This document shows, piece after piece, positions 1 through 7,525 of a DNA stretch of 13,521 nucleotides. The stretch is from positions 1 through 13,521 of the forward strand of contig CANQUR010000029.1 of NCBI GenBank assembly GCA_947627075.1, in the 5' to 3' direction. Positions within the stretch are counted from its first letter, which is position 1; the number at the start of each line of letters is the position of its first letter. The notes beneath the pieces are model-generated. The model saw nothing but the letters and a program-made list of their open reading frames with translations. It had not been told where the DNA came from and made no database searches. The DNA comes from an uncultured Clostridia bacterium. Its GTDB lineage: Bacteria; Bacillota; Clostridia; Christensenellales; Pumilibacteraceae. The position numbers and the translations under genes were made by a program.

Positions 1-141
1 ATCACAATGCTCGGCAAAGAGTATCTCGACGCACGCTTGTCCGCAATAGAAAGTGCGCTTGCAAAGGCATTCACGGGCGAAGAATACACCAAAGCTTACG
101 AGGCTTTGGACAACGCCGTTAACACATTATCGATCCTATAG
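1..141 (+). CDS. C-terminal end of an unidentified protein (partial)
   Basis: Frame 1 is open from the first base and ends at the TAG at 139-141, giving the last 46 residues of a protein that begins outside the window. The tail is Ala/Leu/Glu rich and probably helical (LDARLSAIESALAKAF is an amphipathic run) with no membrane segment. I do not recognise the family. The stop codon overlaps the AGGAG ribosome binding site of cysS (140-144), and only 8 bases separate the stop from the cysS ATG, so the two genes are probably cotranscribed and may be translationally coupled. Reality of the gene rests on the open frame, the codon use matching cysS (GCG, CGC and GGC codons) and the tight junction. 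Confidence 0.7.
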   Translation: MTMLGKEYLDARLSAIESALAKAFTGEEYTKAYEALDNAVNTLSIL

Positions 142-149
142 GAGAATTT

Positions 150-1523
150 ATGATAAGATTTTATAATACCCTTTCCCGAAAAAAAGAAGAATTTATACCT
201 ATCGGCAAAGTCGTGACCATGTATTCATGCGGTCCCACGGTATATAATTACGCGCACATAGGCAATATGCGCGCTTACCTATTTATGGACAGCGTAAGGC
301 GCGTGCTGAAATACAACGGCTACAAACTTAAAGGCGTGATGAATATCACCGACGTAGGCCACCTTCTTTCGGACGGCGACGAGGGCGAGGACAAAATGGA
401 AAAGGCAAGCCGCGAGCAACAAAAAACGGTATACGAGATCGCCGAAAAATATACCGAAGCATTTATGTCCGACCTAAACAAGCTCAACATAGGAAAGCCG
501 GAGATCATCGCAAAGGCGACCGATCACATTTCCGATATGATAGAATATGTAAAAAAGCTCGTCGAGCTCGGCTACGGCTATGAAATAAACGACGGCATTT
601 ACTTCGATATATCCAAATTCCCCTCTTACGGCAAATTGAGCGGGCTTGATCTCGAAAACCAAATTGCCGGCGCGCGGGTGGACGTGAACGACGAAAAGCG
701 TCACCCCGCAGACTTTGCTCTGTGGAAAAAAGCGTCAAAAGAGCACATTATGCAATGGCCCTCGCCTTGGGGAATGGGCTATCCCGGTTGGCATATCGAA
801 TGTAGCGCCATGAGCAAAAAATACCTCGGTTCTCGATTCGACATTCACACGGGCGGCGTAGATCATATCCCCGTTCACCACGAAAACGAGATCGAAGCGC
901 TCGAAGGGCACAAGACTGTAAATTACTGGATGCATGGCGAATTTATGCAAGTGGACGGCGGCAAAATGAGCAAGTCGCTCGGCAACACGTACACCGTTTC
1001 CGACCTTGAAGCAAAGGGATACTCCCCTATGGTATTCAGATATTTCTGCCTTAACACCCACTATCGCAAGACGCTCAACTTCACCTTTGCCGCTTTGGAC
1101 GCGGCGAAAACCGCCTATTCGAGGTTGCTTTCCGCCATAGACGAGCACAAAAACGGCAAAGCAGAGATACCTCAAAGCAAGCTCGAAAAATTTCAGAGAG
1201 ACTTCATTGAAGCGATAAACGACGACATAAATATTCCGCTTGCTTTGGGCGTTTTATGGAATATGCTTAAAGAAGCTCATTCCAAACAAATTTACGAGTT
1301 GGCGCAAAAATTCGACGCAGTTTTGGGATTGAGGCTGGATACCGTACCGCAAGCGGAAAAGGTGGACGCTCCGAAGGAAGTAATAGAACTTGCCGAAAAG
1401 CGTTTGACAGCTCGCCAAAACAAGGAATGGGCGGCAAGCGACGCGCTCCGCGACGAGATATCCGCTTTGGGATTTATAATAATCGATAAAAAAGACGGAT
1501 ACGAATTAAAGCCGAAAGCATAA
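150..1523 (+). CDS. cysS: cysteinyl-tRNA synthetase
   Basis: A class I aminoacyl-tRNA synthetase that charges tRNA-Cys with cysteine in the cytoplasm, using ATP. The 457-residue product has the usual length of the family (about 460). The HIGH-type nucleotide motif is HIGN at residues 36-39, just after the YSCGPTVYNYAHIGN signature; the KMSKS loop is intact at 272-276. By comparison with the E. coli enzyme the zinc site that selects cysteine is complete: Cys27, Cys218 (HIECSAM), His243 and Glu247 in the HHENE motif. The C-terminal helical anticodon-binding part (about 310-457) is present in full. The ATG at 150 is chosen because AGGAG lies at 140-144 with ideal spacing. No terminator is evident after the stop, so the gene at 1589 may be read from the same transcript. 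An ordinary housekeeping gene. Confidence 0.97.
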   Translation: MIRFYNTLSRKKEEFIPIGKVVTMYSCGPTVYNYAHIGNMRAYLFMDSVRRVLKYNGYKLKGVMNITDVGHLLSDGDEGEDKMEKASREQQKTVYEIAEKYTEAFMSDLNKLNIGKPEIIAKATDHISDMIEYVKKLVELGYGYEINDGIYFDISKFPSYGKLSGLDLENQIAGARVDVNDEKRHPADFALWKKASKEHIMQWPSPWGMGYPGWHIECSAMSKKYLGSRFDIHTGGVDHIPVHHENEIEALEGHKTVNYWMHGEFMQVDGGKMSKSLGNTYTVSDLEAKGYSPMVFRYFCLNTHYRKTLNFTFAALDAAKTAYSRLLSAIDEHKNGKAEIPQSKLEKFQRDFIEAINDDINIPLALGVLWNMLKEAHSKQIYELAQKFDAVLGLRLDTVPQAEKVDAPKEVIELAEKRLTARQNKEWAASDALRDEISALGFIIIDKKDGYELKPKA

Positions 1524-1588
1524 AAACGAAAATATATTTGGATCTGTTATTGTCTTGACGAATTTACAGTAAGGAGGAATAAAAGATT

Positions 1589-2005
1589 TTGAGCGAACAA
1601 AATCCAAACGATGTCAAAGAATTTACTCAGCAAATGCCTTATAAAGGCGCAGCTCATGGAGCCGAAACTCCTTCGACAGGATATGTTGCCGGAACTCATT
1701 ATCATATTACCGAAAAAGGCAGAAAAGATCAGCTTAAAGAAATTGGATTGGAAACAAGAGAAGAATATATTGACACCGAAATCGAACCTATCAACGCAGA
1801 GAAAGAAATTGTCAAAAAAAGAATAAAGAGAATGTGCCTTTTATTCGGCGCAATGTTTATTTTATCAATATTAATAGGTATGATCGTAGCCAAATTTTGG
1901 AATTTGGGAATATGGGTCGGTCTGGGCATAGGCGCAGGCATTGGACTTGTTTTGTTTATATTGCCTATGATCATATTTATTGTTACGAACTTAACTAAAA
2001 AATAA
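1589..2005 (+). CDS. hypothetical small membrane protein, two C-terminal TM helices
   Basis: A 138-residue protein starting with TTG at 1589, placed 11 bases after a full AAGGAGG at 1571-1577; no in-frame ATG lies near that site. Residues 1-80 are hydrophilic and charged, with a Gly/His/Tyr-rich stretch at 18-40 (GYVAGTHYHITEKGRK) and an acidic helix at 47-80. Residues 82-102 and 108-134 form two transmembrane helices, the second glycine-rich (GLGIGAGIGL), with a Lys-Lys end. The pattern suggests a cytoplasmic N-terminal region anchored by a helical hairpin. I recognise no family. The gene is visibly more A/T-rich than cysS and the MATE gene, with many AAA/ATT codons, which may indicate a different origin. 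It follows cysS by 65 bases and is followed by a probable terminator at 2125-2155. Confidence 0.75.
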   Translation: MSEQNPNDVKEFTQQMPYKGAAHGAETPSTGYVAGTHYHITEKGRKDQLKEIGLETREEYIDTEIEPINAEKEIVKKRIKRMCLLFGAMFILSILIGMIVAKFWNLGIWVGLGIGAGIGLVLFILPMIIFIVTNLTKK

Positions 2006-2124
2006 ATTTATTACGAAATTTATGACGTAGTGCGGCTCCCGATCTCAAAATAACAAATATTGCAATAGGATGAGAAAAAACAAATAAGTTCGCCGGATTA
2101 ATATCCTTTAAGTAAAAAACGTAA

Positions 2125-2155
2125 AAAGCTAATCTCAACGGATCGGCTTTGTTTT
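2125..2155 (+). terminator. probable intrinsic terminator after the small membrane protein gene
   Basis: AAAGCTAATC (2125-2134) pairs with GATCGGCTTT (2141-2150) over ten positions, with one A/C mismatch and one wobble, around a 6-base loop, followed by GTTTT. The stem is modest, so this is likely but not certain. It would separate the cysS-side transcript from the promoter at 2216. The rest of 2006-2215 shows no gene or other structure I can support. Confidence 0.45.
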
Positions 2156-2215
2156 CATTGAATTAAAGCTGGAATTTTATGTCCATTTGAACGCTAAAAC
2201 GCTTTGAAATTTTGC

Positions 2216-2244
2216 TTGACATTTACGGCGCTTCTTGATATAAT
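2216..2244 (+). promoter_or_regulatory. consensus sigma-70/sigma-A promoter for the MATE gene leader
   Basis: A perfect -35 TTGACA at 2216-2221 and a perfect -10 TATAAT at 2239-2244 are separated by exactly 17 bases. Transcription should start near 2250-2253, about 140 bases before the MATE start codon, leaving room for the structured leader. Such a strong promoter fits control by downstream attenuation rather than weak initiation. Confidence 0.85.
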
Positions 2245-2260
2245 ACCAACATAATTTTAT

Positions 2261-2341
2261 AGAGCTTAACGACACATGTGGCGCCCACGCGCGTAAATCT
2301 GATTACGGTACGGAAGCAGTCGCAGGAGTGTCGTTTTTTTT
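2261..2341 (+). ncRNA. structured 5' leader, candidate guanidine-IV (mepA-type) riboswitch
   Basis: Seen: an 8-bp stem AACGACAC (2268-2275) with GTGTCGTT (2328-2335) closes about 50 bases and runs straight into eight T (2334-2341). Inside are a GTGG/CCAC hairpin (2278-2281 with 2285-2288) and a CGTAA/TTACG hairpin (2292-2296 with 2303-2307); the loop UCUG of the latter can pair with CAGG at 2323-2326. Known: guanidine-IV riboswitches (the mepA motif) sit upstream of MepA-type MATE pumps in Clostridia and act by transcription termination. Inference: the promoter, the structured element ending in a T run and the MepA-like gene fit that class. I cannot align it to the family consensus here, so another ligand or an antibiotic-induced attenuator remains possible. 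Confidence 0.6.
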
Positions 2342-2369
2342 AACGGCACGAGGGGTCTCGCGCCGTTTT
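2342..2369 (+). terminator. second hairpin with T run between leader and MATE gene
   Basis: AACGGC (2342-2347) pairs with GCCGTT (2362-2367); an A/C mismatch follows, then CGAG/CTCG and a GGGT loop. TTTT follows at 2366-2369. It lies 20 bases before the MATE start and immediately after the T run of the first element, so the two form a tandem. It could be a second terminator/attenuator or part of a switch with the upstream aptamer. Confidence 0.6.
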
Positions 2370-2389
2370 GCTCTTCTTTGGAGGTTGTT

Positions 2390-3814
2390 ATGGAAAACAG
2401 CAATTATCTCGGCAAAGAAAAGATCGGCAAACTCCTCGTGAAGTTTGCAGTTCCATGTATTCTCTCCCTCATCATTTCCTGTCTATACAACATTGTGGAT
2501 CAGATCTTCGTGGGAAACAGCAAAGTTGGATATTTAGGCAATGCGGCGACGGGCGTCATTTTTCCGATCACGGTCATCGGTTGGGGACTTTCCCTGTTTT
2601 TCGGAGACGGCGCGGCGGCATGGCTCTCCGTTTCTTTGGGCGAAGGAAAGAGCGAAAAGCTACATCGCGGCGTCGGTAACGCCATTCTCGCCTCTTTTTT
2701 ATCCGGTTGCATAGTCATCCTCATTGCCTATCTTTGGAGCGACGACCTTTTGATGCTTCTCGGCGGAACGAAGGCGAATCTCTCCCTTGCGCATGATTAC
2801 GGAATCATCATTTATGCAATGATGCCGCTTGCGCTCGTGCAAAACTGTCTTGCGGCAATCATCCGTGCCGACGGCGCACCCGGATATGCCATGTTCGCCA
2901 TGATCGTGGGCGCGGTCCTCAATATCATCGGCGATCCTATCGCGATCTACGCGCTCGATCTCGGAATACAAGGAGCCGCTTATGCGACAATTATCGGACA
3001 GTTTGTCAGTTTTGTCATCTGCGCGTGCTATCTTGTGCGAAGTAAAAATTTCAAGATCCAATGGAAAAGTTTTGTTCCCGACTTCAAAATTCTTTTTAAG
3101 ATCATGGCGCTCGGCATATCAAGCTTTCTCACGCAACTGTGTATCGTTGCCACAACGATAGTAAACAACGTACTGTTTGTGCGCTACGGCATGGCGAGCG
3201 AATTCGGTGCAGACATTCCTCTTGCGGCATTCGTCGTCATCATGAAGCTGTTTCAGATCGTTCTCAACGTTGCCATAGGGATCGCGGTGGGTGCACAACC
3301 CATAGTCGGTTACAACTACGGAGCAAAACAATACGGCAGAGTGAAACAGCTCTTAAAACTTGTCCTTATATGGACCGCGGGAATTTGTCTTTTGTTTACC
3401 GTATTATTCGAGGCTTTCCCCGGCATATTTATCTCCATGTTCGGCGCGGGCGGAGGTTCGGAAGGACTTGACGCGGAGCTTTATATGCAATTTGCGATCC
3501 CCTGTATTAGGATCTATTTAATGCTTATCGTTTTTACCTGTCTGCAAAAGGTCTGTTCGATCTTTTTACAGTCTATCGGACGCGCAAAACTCGCCGCGCC
3601 GCTCTCCTTCCTGCGAGACATTTTATCGATCTTATTCGCATTTATCGTTCCCCTCGGGCTCGGCGTTATGGGCGTTGCTTGGGCGGCTCCCATTGCAGAT
3701 GCGGCAGCGATCCTTATTACCCTTCCCGTCATGATATGGGTATGGAAAAAACTCGGAGTACAAGAAAAGGAAATAATGACAAAAGAAGATATTTCCAGCC
3801 AAAACCGACCTTAA
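2390..3814 (+). CDS. MATE family multidrug efflux transporter, MepA-like
   Basis: A 474-residue cation-coupled exporter of the plasma membrane with about 12 hydrophobic helices in two related halves. The N-terminus is typical of the MepA branch: LLVKFAVPCILSLIIS, then LYNIVDQIFVG, GYLGNAA and FPITVI. A second characteristic stretch, GAQPIVGYNYGAKQ, opens the C-terminal half and mirrors IIRADGAP in the first. Substrates cannot be read from sequence; MepA-like pumps move cationic drugs, and riboswitch-linked members are associated with guanidinium-type compounds. The ATG at 2390 is preferred over the in-frame TTG at 2378, because GGAGG at 2380-2384 would lie inside a gene started at 2378 and is 5 bases from the ATG. 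The gene stands alone behind its own promoter and leader. No clear terminator follows; the next promoter is at 3902. Confidence 0.93.
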   Translation: MENSNYLGKEKIGKLLVKFAVPCILSLIISCLYNIVDQIFVGNSKVGYLGNAATGVIFPITVIGWGLSLFFGDGAAAWLSVSLGEGKSEKLHRGVGNAILASFLSGCIVILIAYLWSDDLLMLLGGTKANLSLAHDYGIIIYAMMPLALVQNCLAAIIRADGAPGYAMFAMIVGAVLNIIGDPIAIYALDLGIQGAAYATIIGQFVSFVICACYLVRSKNFKIQWKSFVPDFKILFKIMALGISSFLTQLCIVATTIVNNVLFVRYGMASEFGADIPLAAFVVIMKLFQIVLNVAIGIAVGAQPIVGYNYGAKQYGRVKQLLKLVLIWTAGICLLFTVLFEAFPGIFISMFGAGGGSEGLDAELYMQFAIPCIRIYLMLIVFTCLQKVCSIFLQSIGRAKLAAPLSFLRDILSILFAFIVPLGLGVMGVAWAAPIADAAAILITLPVMIWVWKKLGVQEKEIMTKEDISSQNRP

Positions 3815-3901
3815 ATATCCCCTATTTATATAAAATTTTACAGTTGCTCATTTGTAAATGCGATCAGACAAAGTTTACAAGATATTTTTCCGCTAAAAAT
3901 A

Positions 3902-3930
3902 TTGACTTATCTGCACTTATATGATATAAT
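3902..3930 (+). promoter_or_regulatory. promoter of the redox-relay operon
   Basis: TTGACT (3902-3907) and a perfect TATAAT (3925-3930) are spaced by 17 bases. Transcription would start near 3937, about 25 bases before the TTG start at 3962, which is preceded by AGGAGG (3951-3956). The short leader leaves no room for a riboswitch. Confidence 0.8.
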
Positions 3931-3961
3931 CATATAAATTACTTTGATATAGGAGGTCGCT

Positions 3962-4972
3962 TTGAATAAATTCGAAAAAATACGTCGATGGTACGGAATT
4001 TTTCTCGCGATATTTACGGCTATCGTTGGCGTCGTGTTTATAGCGCAAATCGCCGAGCTTTATTACAGTGGAATAAGCGAAGGGCTGGACGTTATCTATA
4101 CCACGGAAAGATTGAGCTCTCGTTTGATACTGCCTATCGTTTTTCTGTGCCTATGGATCGCCGCTATAATTGCGGGTTTTGTGCTGTCGGTAGTATTCCC
4201 CATAAAAGAAAAACGCAAGATCTGCCGTGATGACGACAAAACATTGCGTTTGCTCAAAGCGCGTATGCCGGAGGAAGGCGAATCGGAAGAATTCGCTCTT
4301 GCACGCGAAAACATAAGCAAGCTCGAAAGGGCGCGCATAATCGTTTGGTGTCTGACAACTGCCGTACTGCTTTGCTACGGAATTTACATAATGGTCTATG
4401 TGTTCGATCCGTCGCATTTCCACTCGAACAGATTGCGCGAGGACGTCATCGTGCTTGTGCGTAACCTTATAGCGTTTGTAATAATAGGACTTGCGCTGTG
4501 CATCACCGCAGTCATTCACGAGCATTTCGCCGTAAGATCCGAAGTGAAATGGGTAAAAAGAGCCATAGCTTCGGGCGACAAAAATTCCGTTCCGACCGAA
4601 AAAGGGCCTGACAAAAACGGAGCTGTGATCTTTACGATCATACTTGCCGCTATTTCCATGTTTGCCGTGGAATTGCTCATGTTAGCTCCGTTCATGATGA
4701 CCTGGATATTGAACTCCGGCGATATAACGGGCGGATACATAGCTCTCGTCGGCATATTCTTCCTTATCTTGATAATTGCGGGCTATGCTCTTTATAAAAC
4801 GGTGCGAAAGCACGCGCCCGAACGATCGGTACAAATTACTCGACTTTTCGCACGCATAGCCGTATTGACTTTGGCGGCGGCGTTTATCGTTGCAGGCATA
4901 ATGAACAGCGGCGCCGCGGCGGTGCTCACAAAAGCCGTAAATATATGCACCGAATGCATAGGACTGGGGTGA
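3962..4972 (+). CDS. polytopic membrane protein with CD1871A-like CXXC tail
   Basis: A 336-residue protein starting with TTG at 3962, 5 bases after AGGAGG. Hydrophobic helices lie near residues 11-35, 55-80, 126-148, 162-187, 221-249, 258-280 and 298-315; charged loops occur at 82-125 and 188-220. I do not recognise residues 1-290. The last 40 residues (about 295-336) are one helix followed by LTKAVNICTECIGLG, with a cysteine pair at 329 and 332. That tail closely resembles the small CD1871A family CXXC proteins of Clostridia, which normally exist as separate peptides of about 40-50 residues beside a 4Fe-4S membrane protein. Here it is fused to a large N-terminal membrane part. The next gene, a 4Fe-4S/thioredoxin fusion, starts 4 bases downstream, so the pair very likely works together. 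A redox role for the CXXC is inferred. Confidence 0.85.
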   Translation: MNKFEKIRRWYGIFLAIFTAIVGVVFIAQIAELYYSGISEGLDVIYTTERLSSRLILPIVFLCLWIAAIIAGFVLSVVFPIKEKRKICRDDDKTLRLLKARMPEEGESEEFALARENISKLERARIIVWCLTTAVLLCYGIYIMVYVFDPSHFHSNRLREDVIVLVRNLIAFVIIGLALCITAVIHEHFAVRSEVKWVKRAIASGDKNSVPTEKGPDKNGAVIFTIILAAISMFAVELLMLAPFMMTWILNSGDITGGYIALVGIFFLILIIAGYALYKTVRKHAPERSVQITRLFARIAVLTLAAAFIVAGIMNSGAAAVLTKAVNICTECIGLG

Positions 4973-4976
4973 TATC

Positions 4977-6653
4977 ATGAAGAAAGCTTTTAATTGGATA
5001 GTAAACAACTTCCCAACAAGACGCAGGATAATACAATTTTATACCTTCCTTCTATATAATGCAAATTTGAAAGGATATATAAACGGTACCATATTCAAGG
5101 GAAATTCGAAATACGCGTGCGTCCCCGGTATGAATTGCTATTCGTGCCCGGGAGCCGTTGCCGCTTGTCCGTTGGGCGCATTGCAAAACGCGCTTACGGC
5201 TTCGAAAACCACGACGGCGTATTACGTATTCGGAATAATCGCGTTGTTCGGCTTGATACTCGGACGTATGATATGCGGATTCTTCTGCCCCGTCGGACTC
5301 GGACAGGAATTGCTCTATAAGATCAAGACTCCGAAGATAGGCAAAAGCAAGTATACGCGATTGCTCTCCTACTTCAAATATCTTATATTGATTGTGATCG
5401 TTGTGGCGATCCCGCTCATGTTCTCCGCCGTCGGAGCGACAGTACCCGGCTTTTGCAAATTCATTTGCCCCGCGGGAACATTCGAGGGCGGACTCGGACT
5501 TATACTCAATCCGCTCAATCAATCGGGCAGTCGCAACTTGCTCGCCATGCTCGGCCCCATCTTCACTTGGAAATTCGCCGTCCTCTGCGTGATAATAGTA
5601 GCGAGCGTGTTGCTCTATCGACCGTTCTGCCGTTTCTTATGCCCGTTAGGCGCCATTTACGGCTTCTTTAACGGAATTTCGCTGATAGGCGTAAAACTTG
5701 ACGACAACAAGTGCACCGACTGCGGACTTTGCATACAGCATTGCAAAATGGACGTAAAGCACGTCGGCGATCATGAATGTATCAATTGCGGCGAATGCAT
5801 TTCGGTATGTCCCGCAAAAGCCATTTCTTGGAAGGGCGCAAAAATATTCCTTCGCAAAAACGATGTGGATGCGCCCGATACGCAAGCAAAACCGCTCAAC
5901 ACCATGAATCTGAAATCGCCCGCTCTCGCCACTGCCGGTATAGCCGCAAGTTCAAACGAGCCTGTAGCCGTACAGTCAGAGCAAAAGAGCAACGTGCGCC
6001 TTATGGTATCGGACGGAGGCTACGCGGATGTAGAGCCGCAAAGCGCGCCCGCTCCGAGCAAATCAAAGAAACGCGACAAGACATTTTGGATAAGATTTGC
6101 GGCGTGGGCAGTCGCATTTGCCGTACTGCTTACCGCGCTCATATACTTTAACGTACAGCCGGAGCCCGATGTCGCAAGCATAGGCATAGGCTCAAAGGCC
6201 CCCGAAATGTCGCTAAAGCAATACGGCTGGGACGACGAAATGGATCGCTTTGCTCTACTCGACCGAACTTTCGATCTGAAAGACCATTTGGGTGAGGTCG
6301 TGGTCGTAAACTTCTGGCAGACCTATTGCGGTCCTTGCGTAGCAGAACTTCCCGGCTTCAACAGAGTTGCCGAGGAATACGGCGTGACGGTAGTCGCAAT
6401 ACACGGTCAAGTGCTTGAAAAGCCCGAAATATGGATCCCGTCATATCATCCTGAATGGTTGGACTTCAAGATCCTGTTCCTTCAAGACGAAATGGACGGC
6501 GAAACAGCGAAAATGTACAGCGCTTACGGTGGCATAGGACCGTATCCCTTCACTGCCATAGTCGGCAAGGATGGCAATATTACCTTTACTATGCAAGGCT
6601 CCTTGTCCGAATCAGTATTAAGAAGCGAAGTGGAAAAAGCTTTGAACGCTTAA
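4977..6653 (+). CDS. 4Fe-4S (NapH-like) membrane protein fused to a TlpA/ResA-type thioredoxin
   Basis: A 558-residue two-part protein. Residues 1-225 form a polytopic NapH/Fer4_5-type module with paired cysteines: C48, C54, C57 and C64 (a CxxCPG...CP pattern), then CxxxCP motifs at 100-104, 160-164 and 218-222. Residues 246-278 are a ferredoxin module with two complete 4Fe-4S sites (C246/249/252 with C278; C268/271/274 with C256). Residues about 300-365 are a low-complexity Ala/Ser/Lys linker. A helix at 370-393 re-enters the membrane, followed by a thioredoxin fold with WQTYCGPC (catalytic C451 and C454) and a likely cis-proline at 524 (GPYPFTAI). Inference: electrons pass from cytoplasmic iron-sulfur clusters through membrane cysteines to an external thioredoxin. 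In related clusters these are usually separate genes. GGGGTGAT (4966-4973) serves as Shine-Dalgarno. A strong terminator follows. Confidence 0.92.
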   Translation: MKKAFNWIVNNFPTRRRIIQFYTFLLYNANLKGYINGTIFKGNSKYACVPGMNCYSCPGAVAACPLGALQNALTASKTTTAYYVFGIIALFGLILGRMICGFFCPVGLGQELLYKIKTPKIGKSKYTRLLSYFKYLILIVIVVAIPLMFSAVGATVPGFCKFICPAGTFEGGLGLILNPLNQSGSRNLLAMLGPIFTWKFAVLCVIIVASVLLYRPFCRFLCPLGAIYGFFNGISLIGVKLDDNKCTDCGLCIQHCKMDVKHVGDHECINCGECISVCPAKAISWKGAKIFLRKNDVDAPDTQAKPLNTMNLKSPALATAGIAASSNEPVAVQSEQKSNVRLMVSDGGYADVEPQSAPAPSKSKKRDKTFWIRFAAWAVAFAVLLTALIYFNVQPEPDVASIGIGSKAPEMSLKQYGWDDEMDRFALLDRTFDLKDHLGEVVVVNFWQTYCGPCVAELPGFNRVAEEYGVTVVAIHGQVLEKPEIWIPSYHPEWLDFKILFLQDEMDGETAKMYSAYGGIGPYPFTAIVGKDGNITFTMQGSLSESVLRSEVEKALNA

Positions 6654-6673
6654 AAAACCGTATAAAACGCTCC

Positions 6674-6706
6674 AAAGAGAGAACGAAATATCGTTCTCTC
6701 TTTTTT
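6674..6706 (+). terminator. strong intrinsic terminator of the redox operon
   Basis: A perfect stem, AGAGAGAACGA (6676-6686) with TCGTTCTCTCT (6691-6701), has an AATA loop and is followed by TTTTTT. Flanking A/T pairs extend it to 13 bp. It lies 20 bases after the stop codon of the 4Fe-4S/thioredoxin gene. Confidence 0.92.
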
Positions 6707-6760
6707 GACATTTTTGAGCAAAGTTATAATGATAATTTTATTTTTTCTTTGTTATTTACT

Positions 6761-6788
6761 TGACACATCTCATACAATAATATATAAT
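6761..6788 (+). promoter_or_regulatory. promoter of the ABC transporter operon
   Basis: A perfect TTGACA (6761-6766) and TATAAT (6783-6788) are separated by 16 bases. The expected start is near 6795, giving a leader of about 38 bases. The ribosome binding site before the ATG at 6833 is weak (GGAT at 6820-6823). I see no operator or attenuator. Confidence 0.75.
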
Positions 6789-6832
6789 ATTTATAGAGGG
6801 AAAAAATTTAAGAGAACACGGATCGACGATAA

Positions 6833-7525
6833 ATGATCAAAGTTCAAAACGTTGTAAAAGAGTTTCAGCACGGGAAGATCTCTTTCCGCGCGCTCAATGA
6901 TGTTTGTCTCGAAATACACGACGGAGAATTCGTAGCGATCACCGGTAAATCGGGCAGCGGCAAATCGACGCTGCTCAATATCATCGGCTCGCTCGACGCT
7001 CCCACCTTGGGCAAGGTGATAGTGGACGGAAGCGATATTTCTTTATTCAACAGCAAGGAAATAGCGCATTTTCGCAACAAAAAGGTGGGTTTCGTATTCC
7101 AAAGCTTTTATTTGGAGCCAAGCTACACAGTATTTCAAAATGTCGAATTGCCTCTCATTCTTGCCGGCGGAAAAAGCAAGCAAAACAAAGAAAGCGTAAT
7201 CGCCGCTTTACACGAAGTCGGGCTTACGGCAAAGGCGAACGAACACGCTCGCAATCTTTCGGGCGGCGAACAACAGCGCGTTGCAATAGCGCGCGCCATT
7301 GTGAACGACCCGTCGTACATACTCGCCGACGAACCTTGCGGCAATCTGGATACGGCAAACAGCGACAATATAATGCGAATACTCGCATTACTTAATAATT
7401 CGGGGAAAACGATAATTATGGTCTCTCATGACATGGTAGATGTGCAAAAGGCAAAGCGCATCATTACCATGTCTGACGGAAGGGTGTTTAGTGATGAAAT
7501 AAACTCTATAAAAGAGGCAGTATGA
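6833..7525 (+). CDS. ABC transporter ATPase of the MacB/LolD (FtsX-partner) type
   Basis: A 230-residue cytoplasmic ATPase that would power the two FtsX-like permeases encoded after it. All motifs are intact: Walker A GKSGSGKST at 38-46, Q-loop Gln90 (VFQSFYLEP), signature LSGGEQQR at 142-149, Walker B ILADEP with Asp166/Glu167, D-loop GNLDT and switch His199 (VSHD). The FQSFYLEPSYTVFQNVELPL stretch is typical of the MacB/LolD/BceA group, which work as mechanotransmission or extrusion pumps rather than conventional importers. The stop codon overlaps the next start (ATGA at 7522-7525), showing translational coupling. No sensor kinase or response regulator is nearby, unlike Bce-type peptide-resistance operons, so the substrate cannot be inferred. 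Confidence 0.93.
   Translation: MIKVQNVVKEFQHGKISFRALNDVCLEIHDGEFVAITGKSGSGKSTLLNIIGSLDAPTLGKVIVDGSDISLFNSKEIAHFRNKKVGFVFQSFYLEPSYTVFQNVELPLILAGGKSKQNKESVIAALHEVGLTAKANEHARNLSGGEQQRVAIARAIVNDPSYILADEPCGNLDTANSDNIMRILALLNNSGKTIIMVSHDMVDVQKAKRIITMSDGRVFSDEINSIKEAV

Noticed and set aside
735..1175. 146-codon open frame on the minus strand inside cysS
   Set aside because: Antisense shadow of a confidently assigned gene; no ribosome binding site or recognisable domain.
1555..1560. TTGACG before the small membrane protein gene as a -35 box
   Set aside because: The expected -10 position falls on the Shine-Dalgarno/AATAAA stretch; no acceptable -10 is present.
3852..3880. TTGTAAA/TTTACAA inverted repeat after the MATE gene
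   Set aside because: Only 7 A/T-rich pairs with a 15-base loop; TTTTT follows some bases later, too weak to call a terminator or operator.
5052..5522. 156-codon minus-strand frame inside the 4Fe-4S gene
   Set aside because: Antisense to cysteine-motif-rich coding sequence; charged, low-complexity product with no signature.
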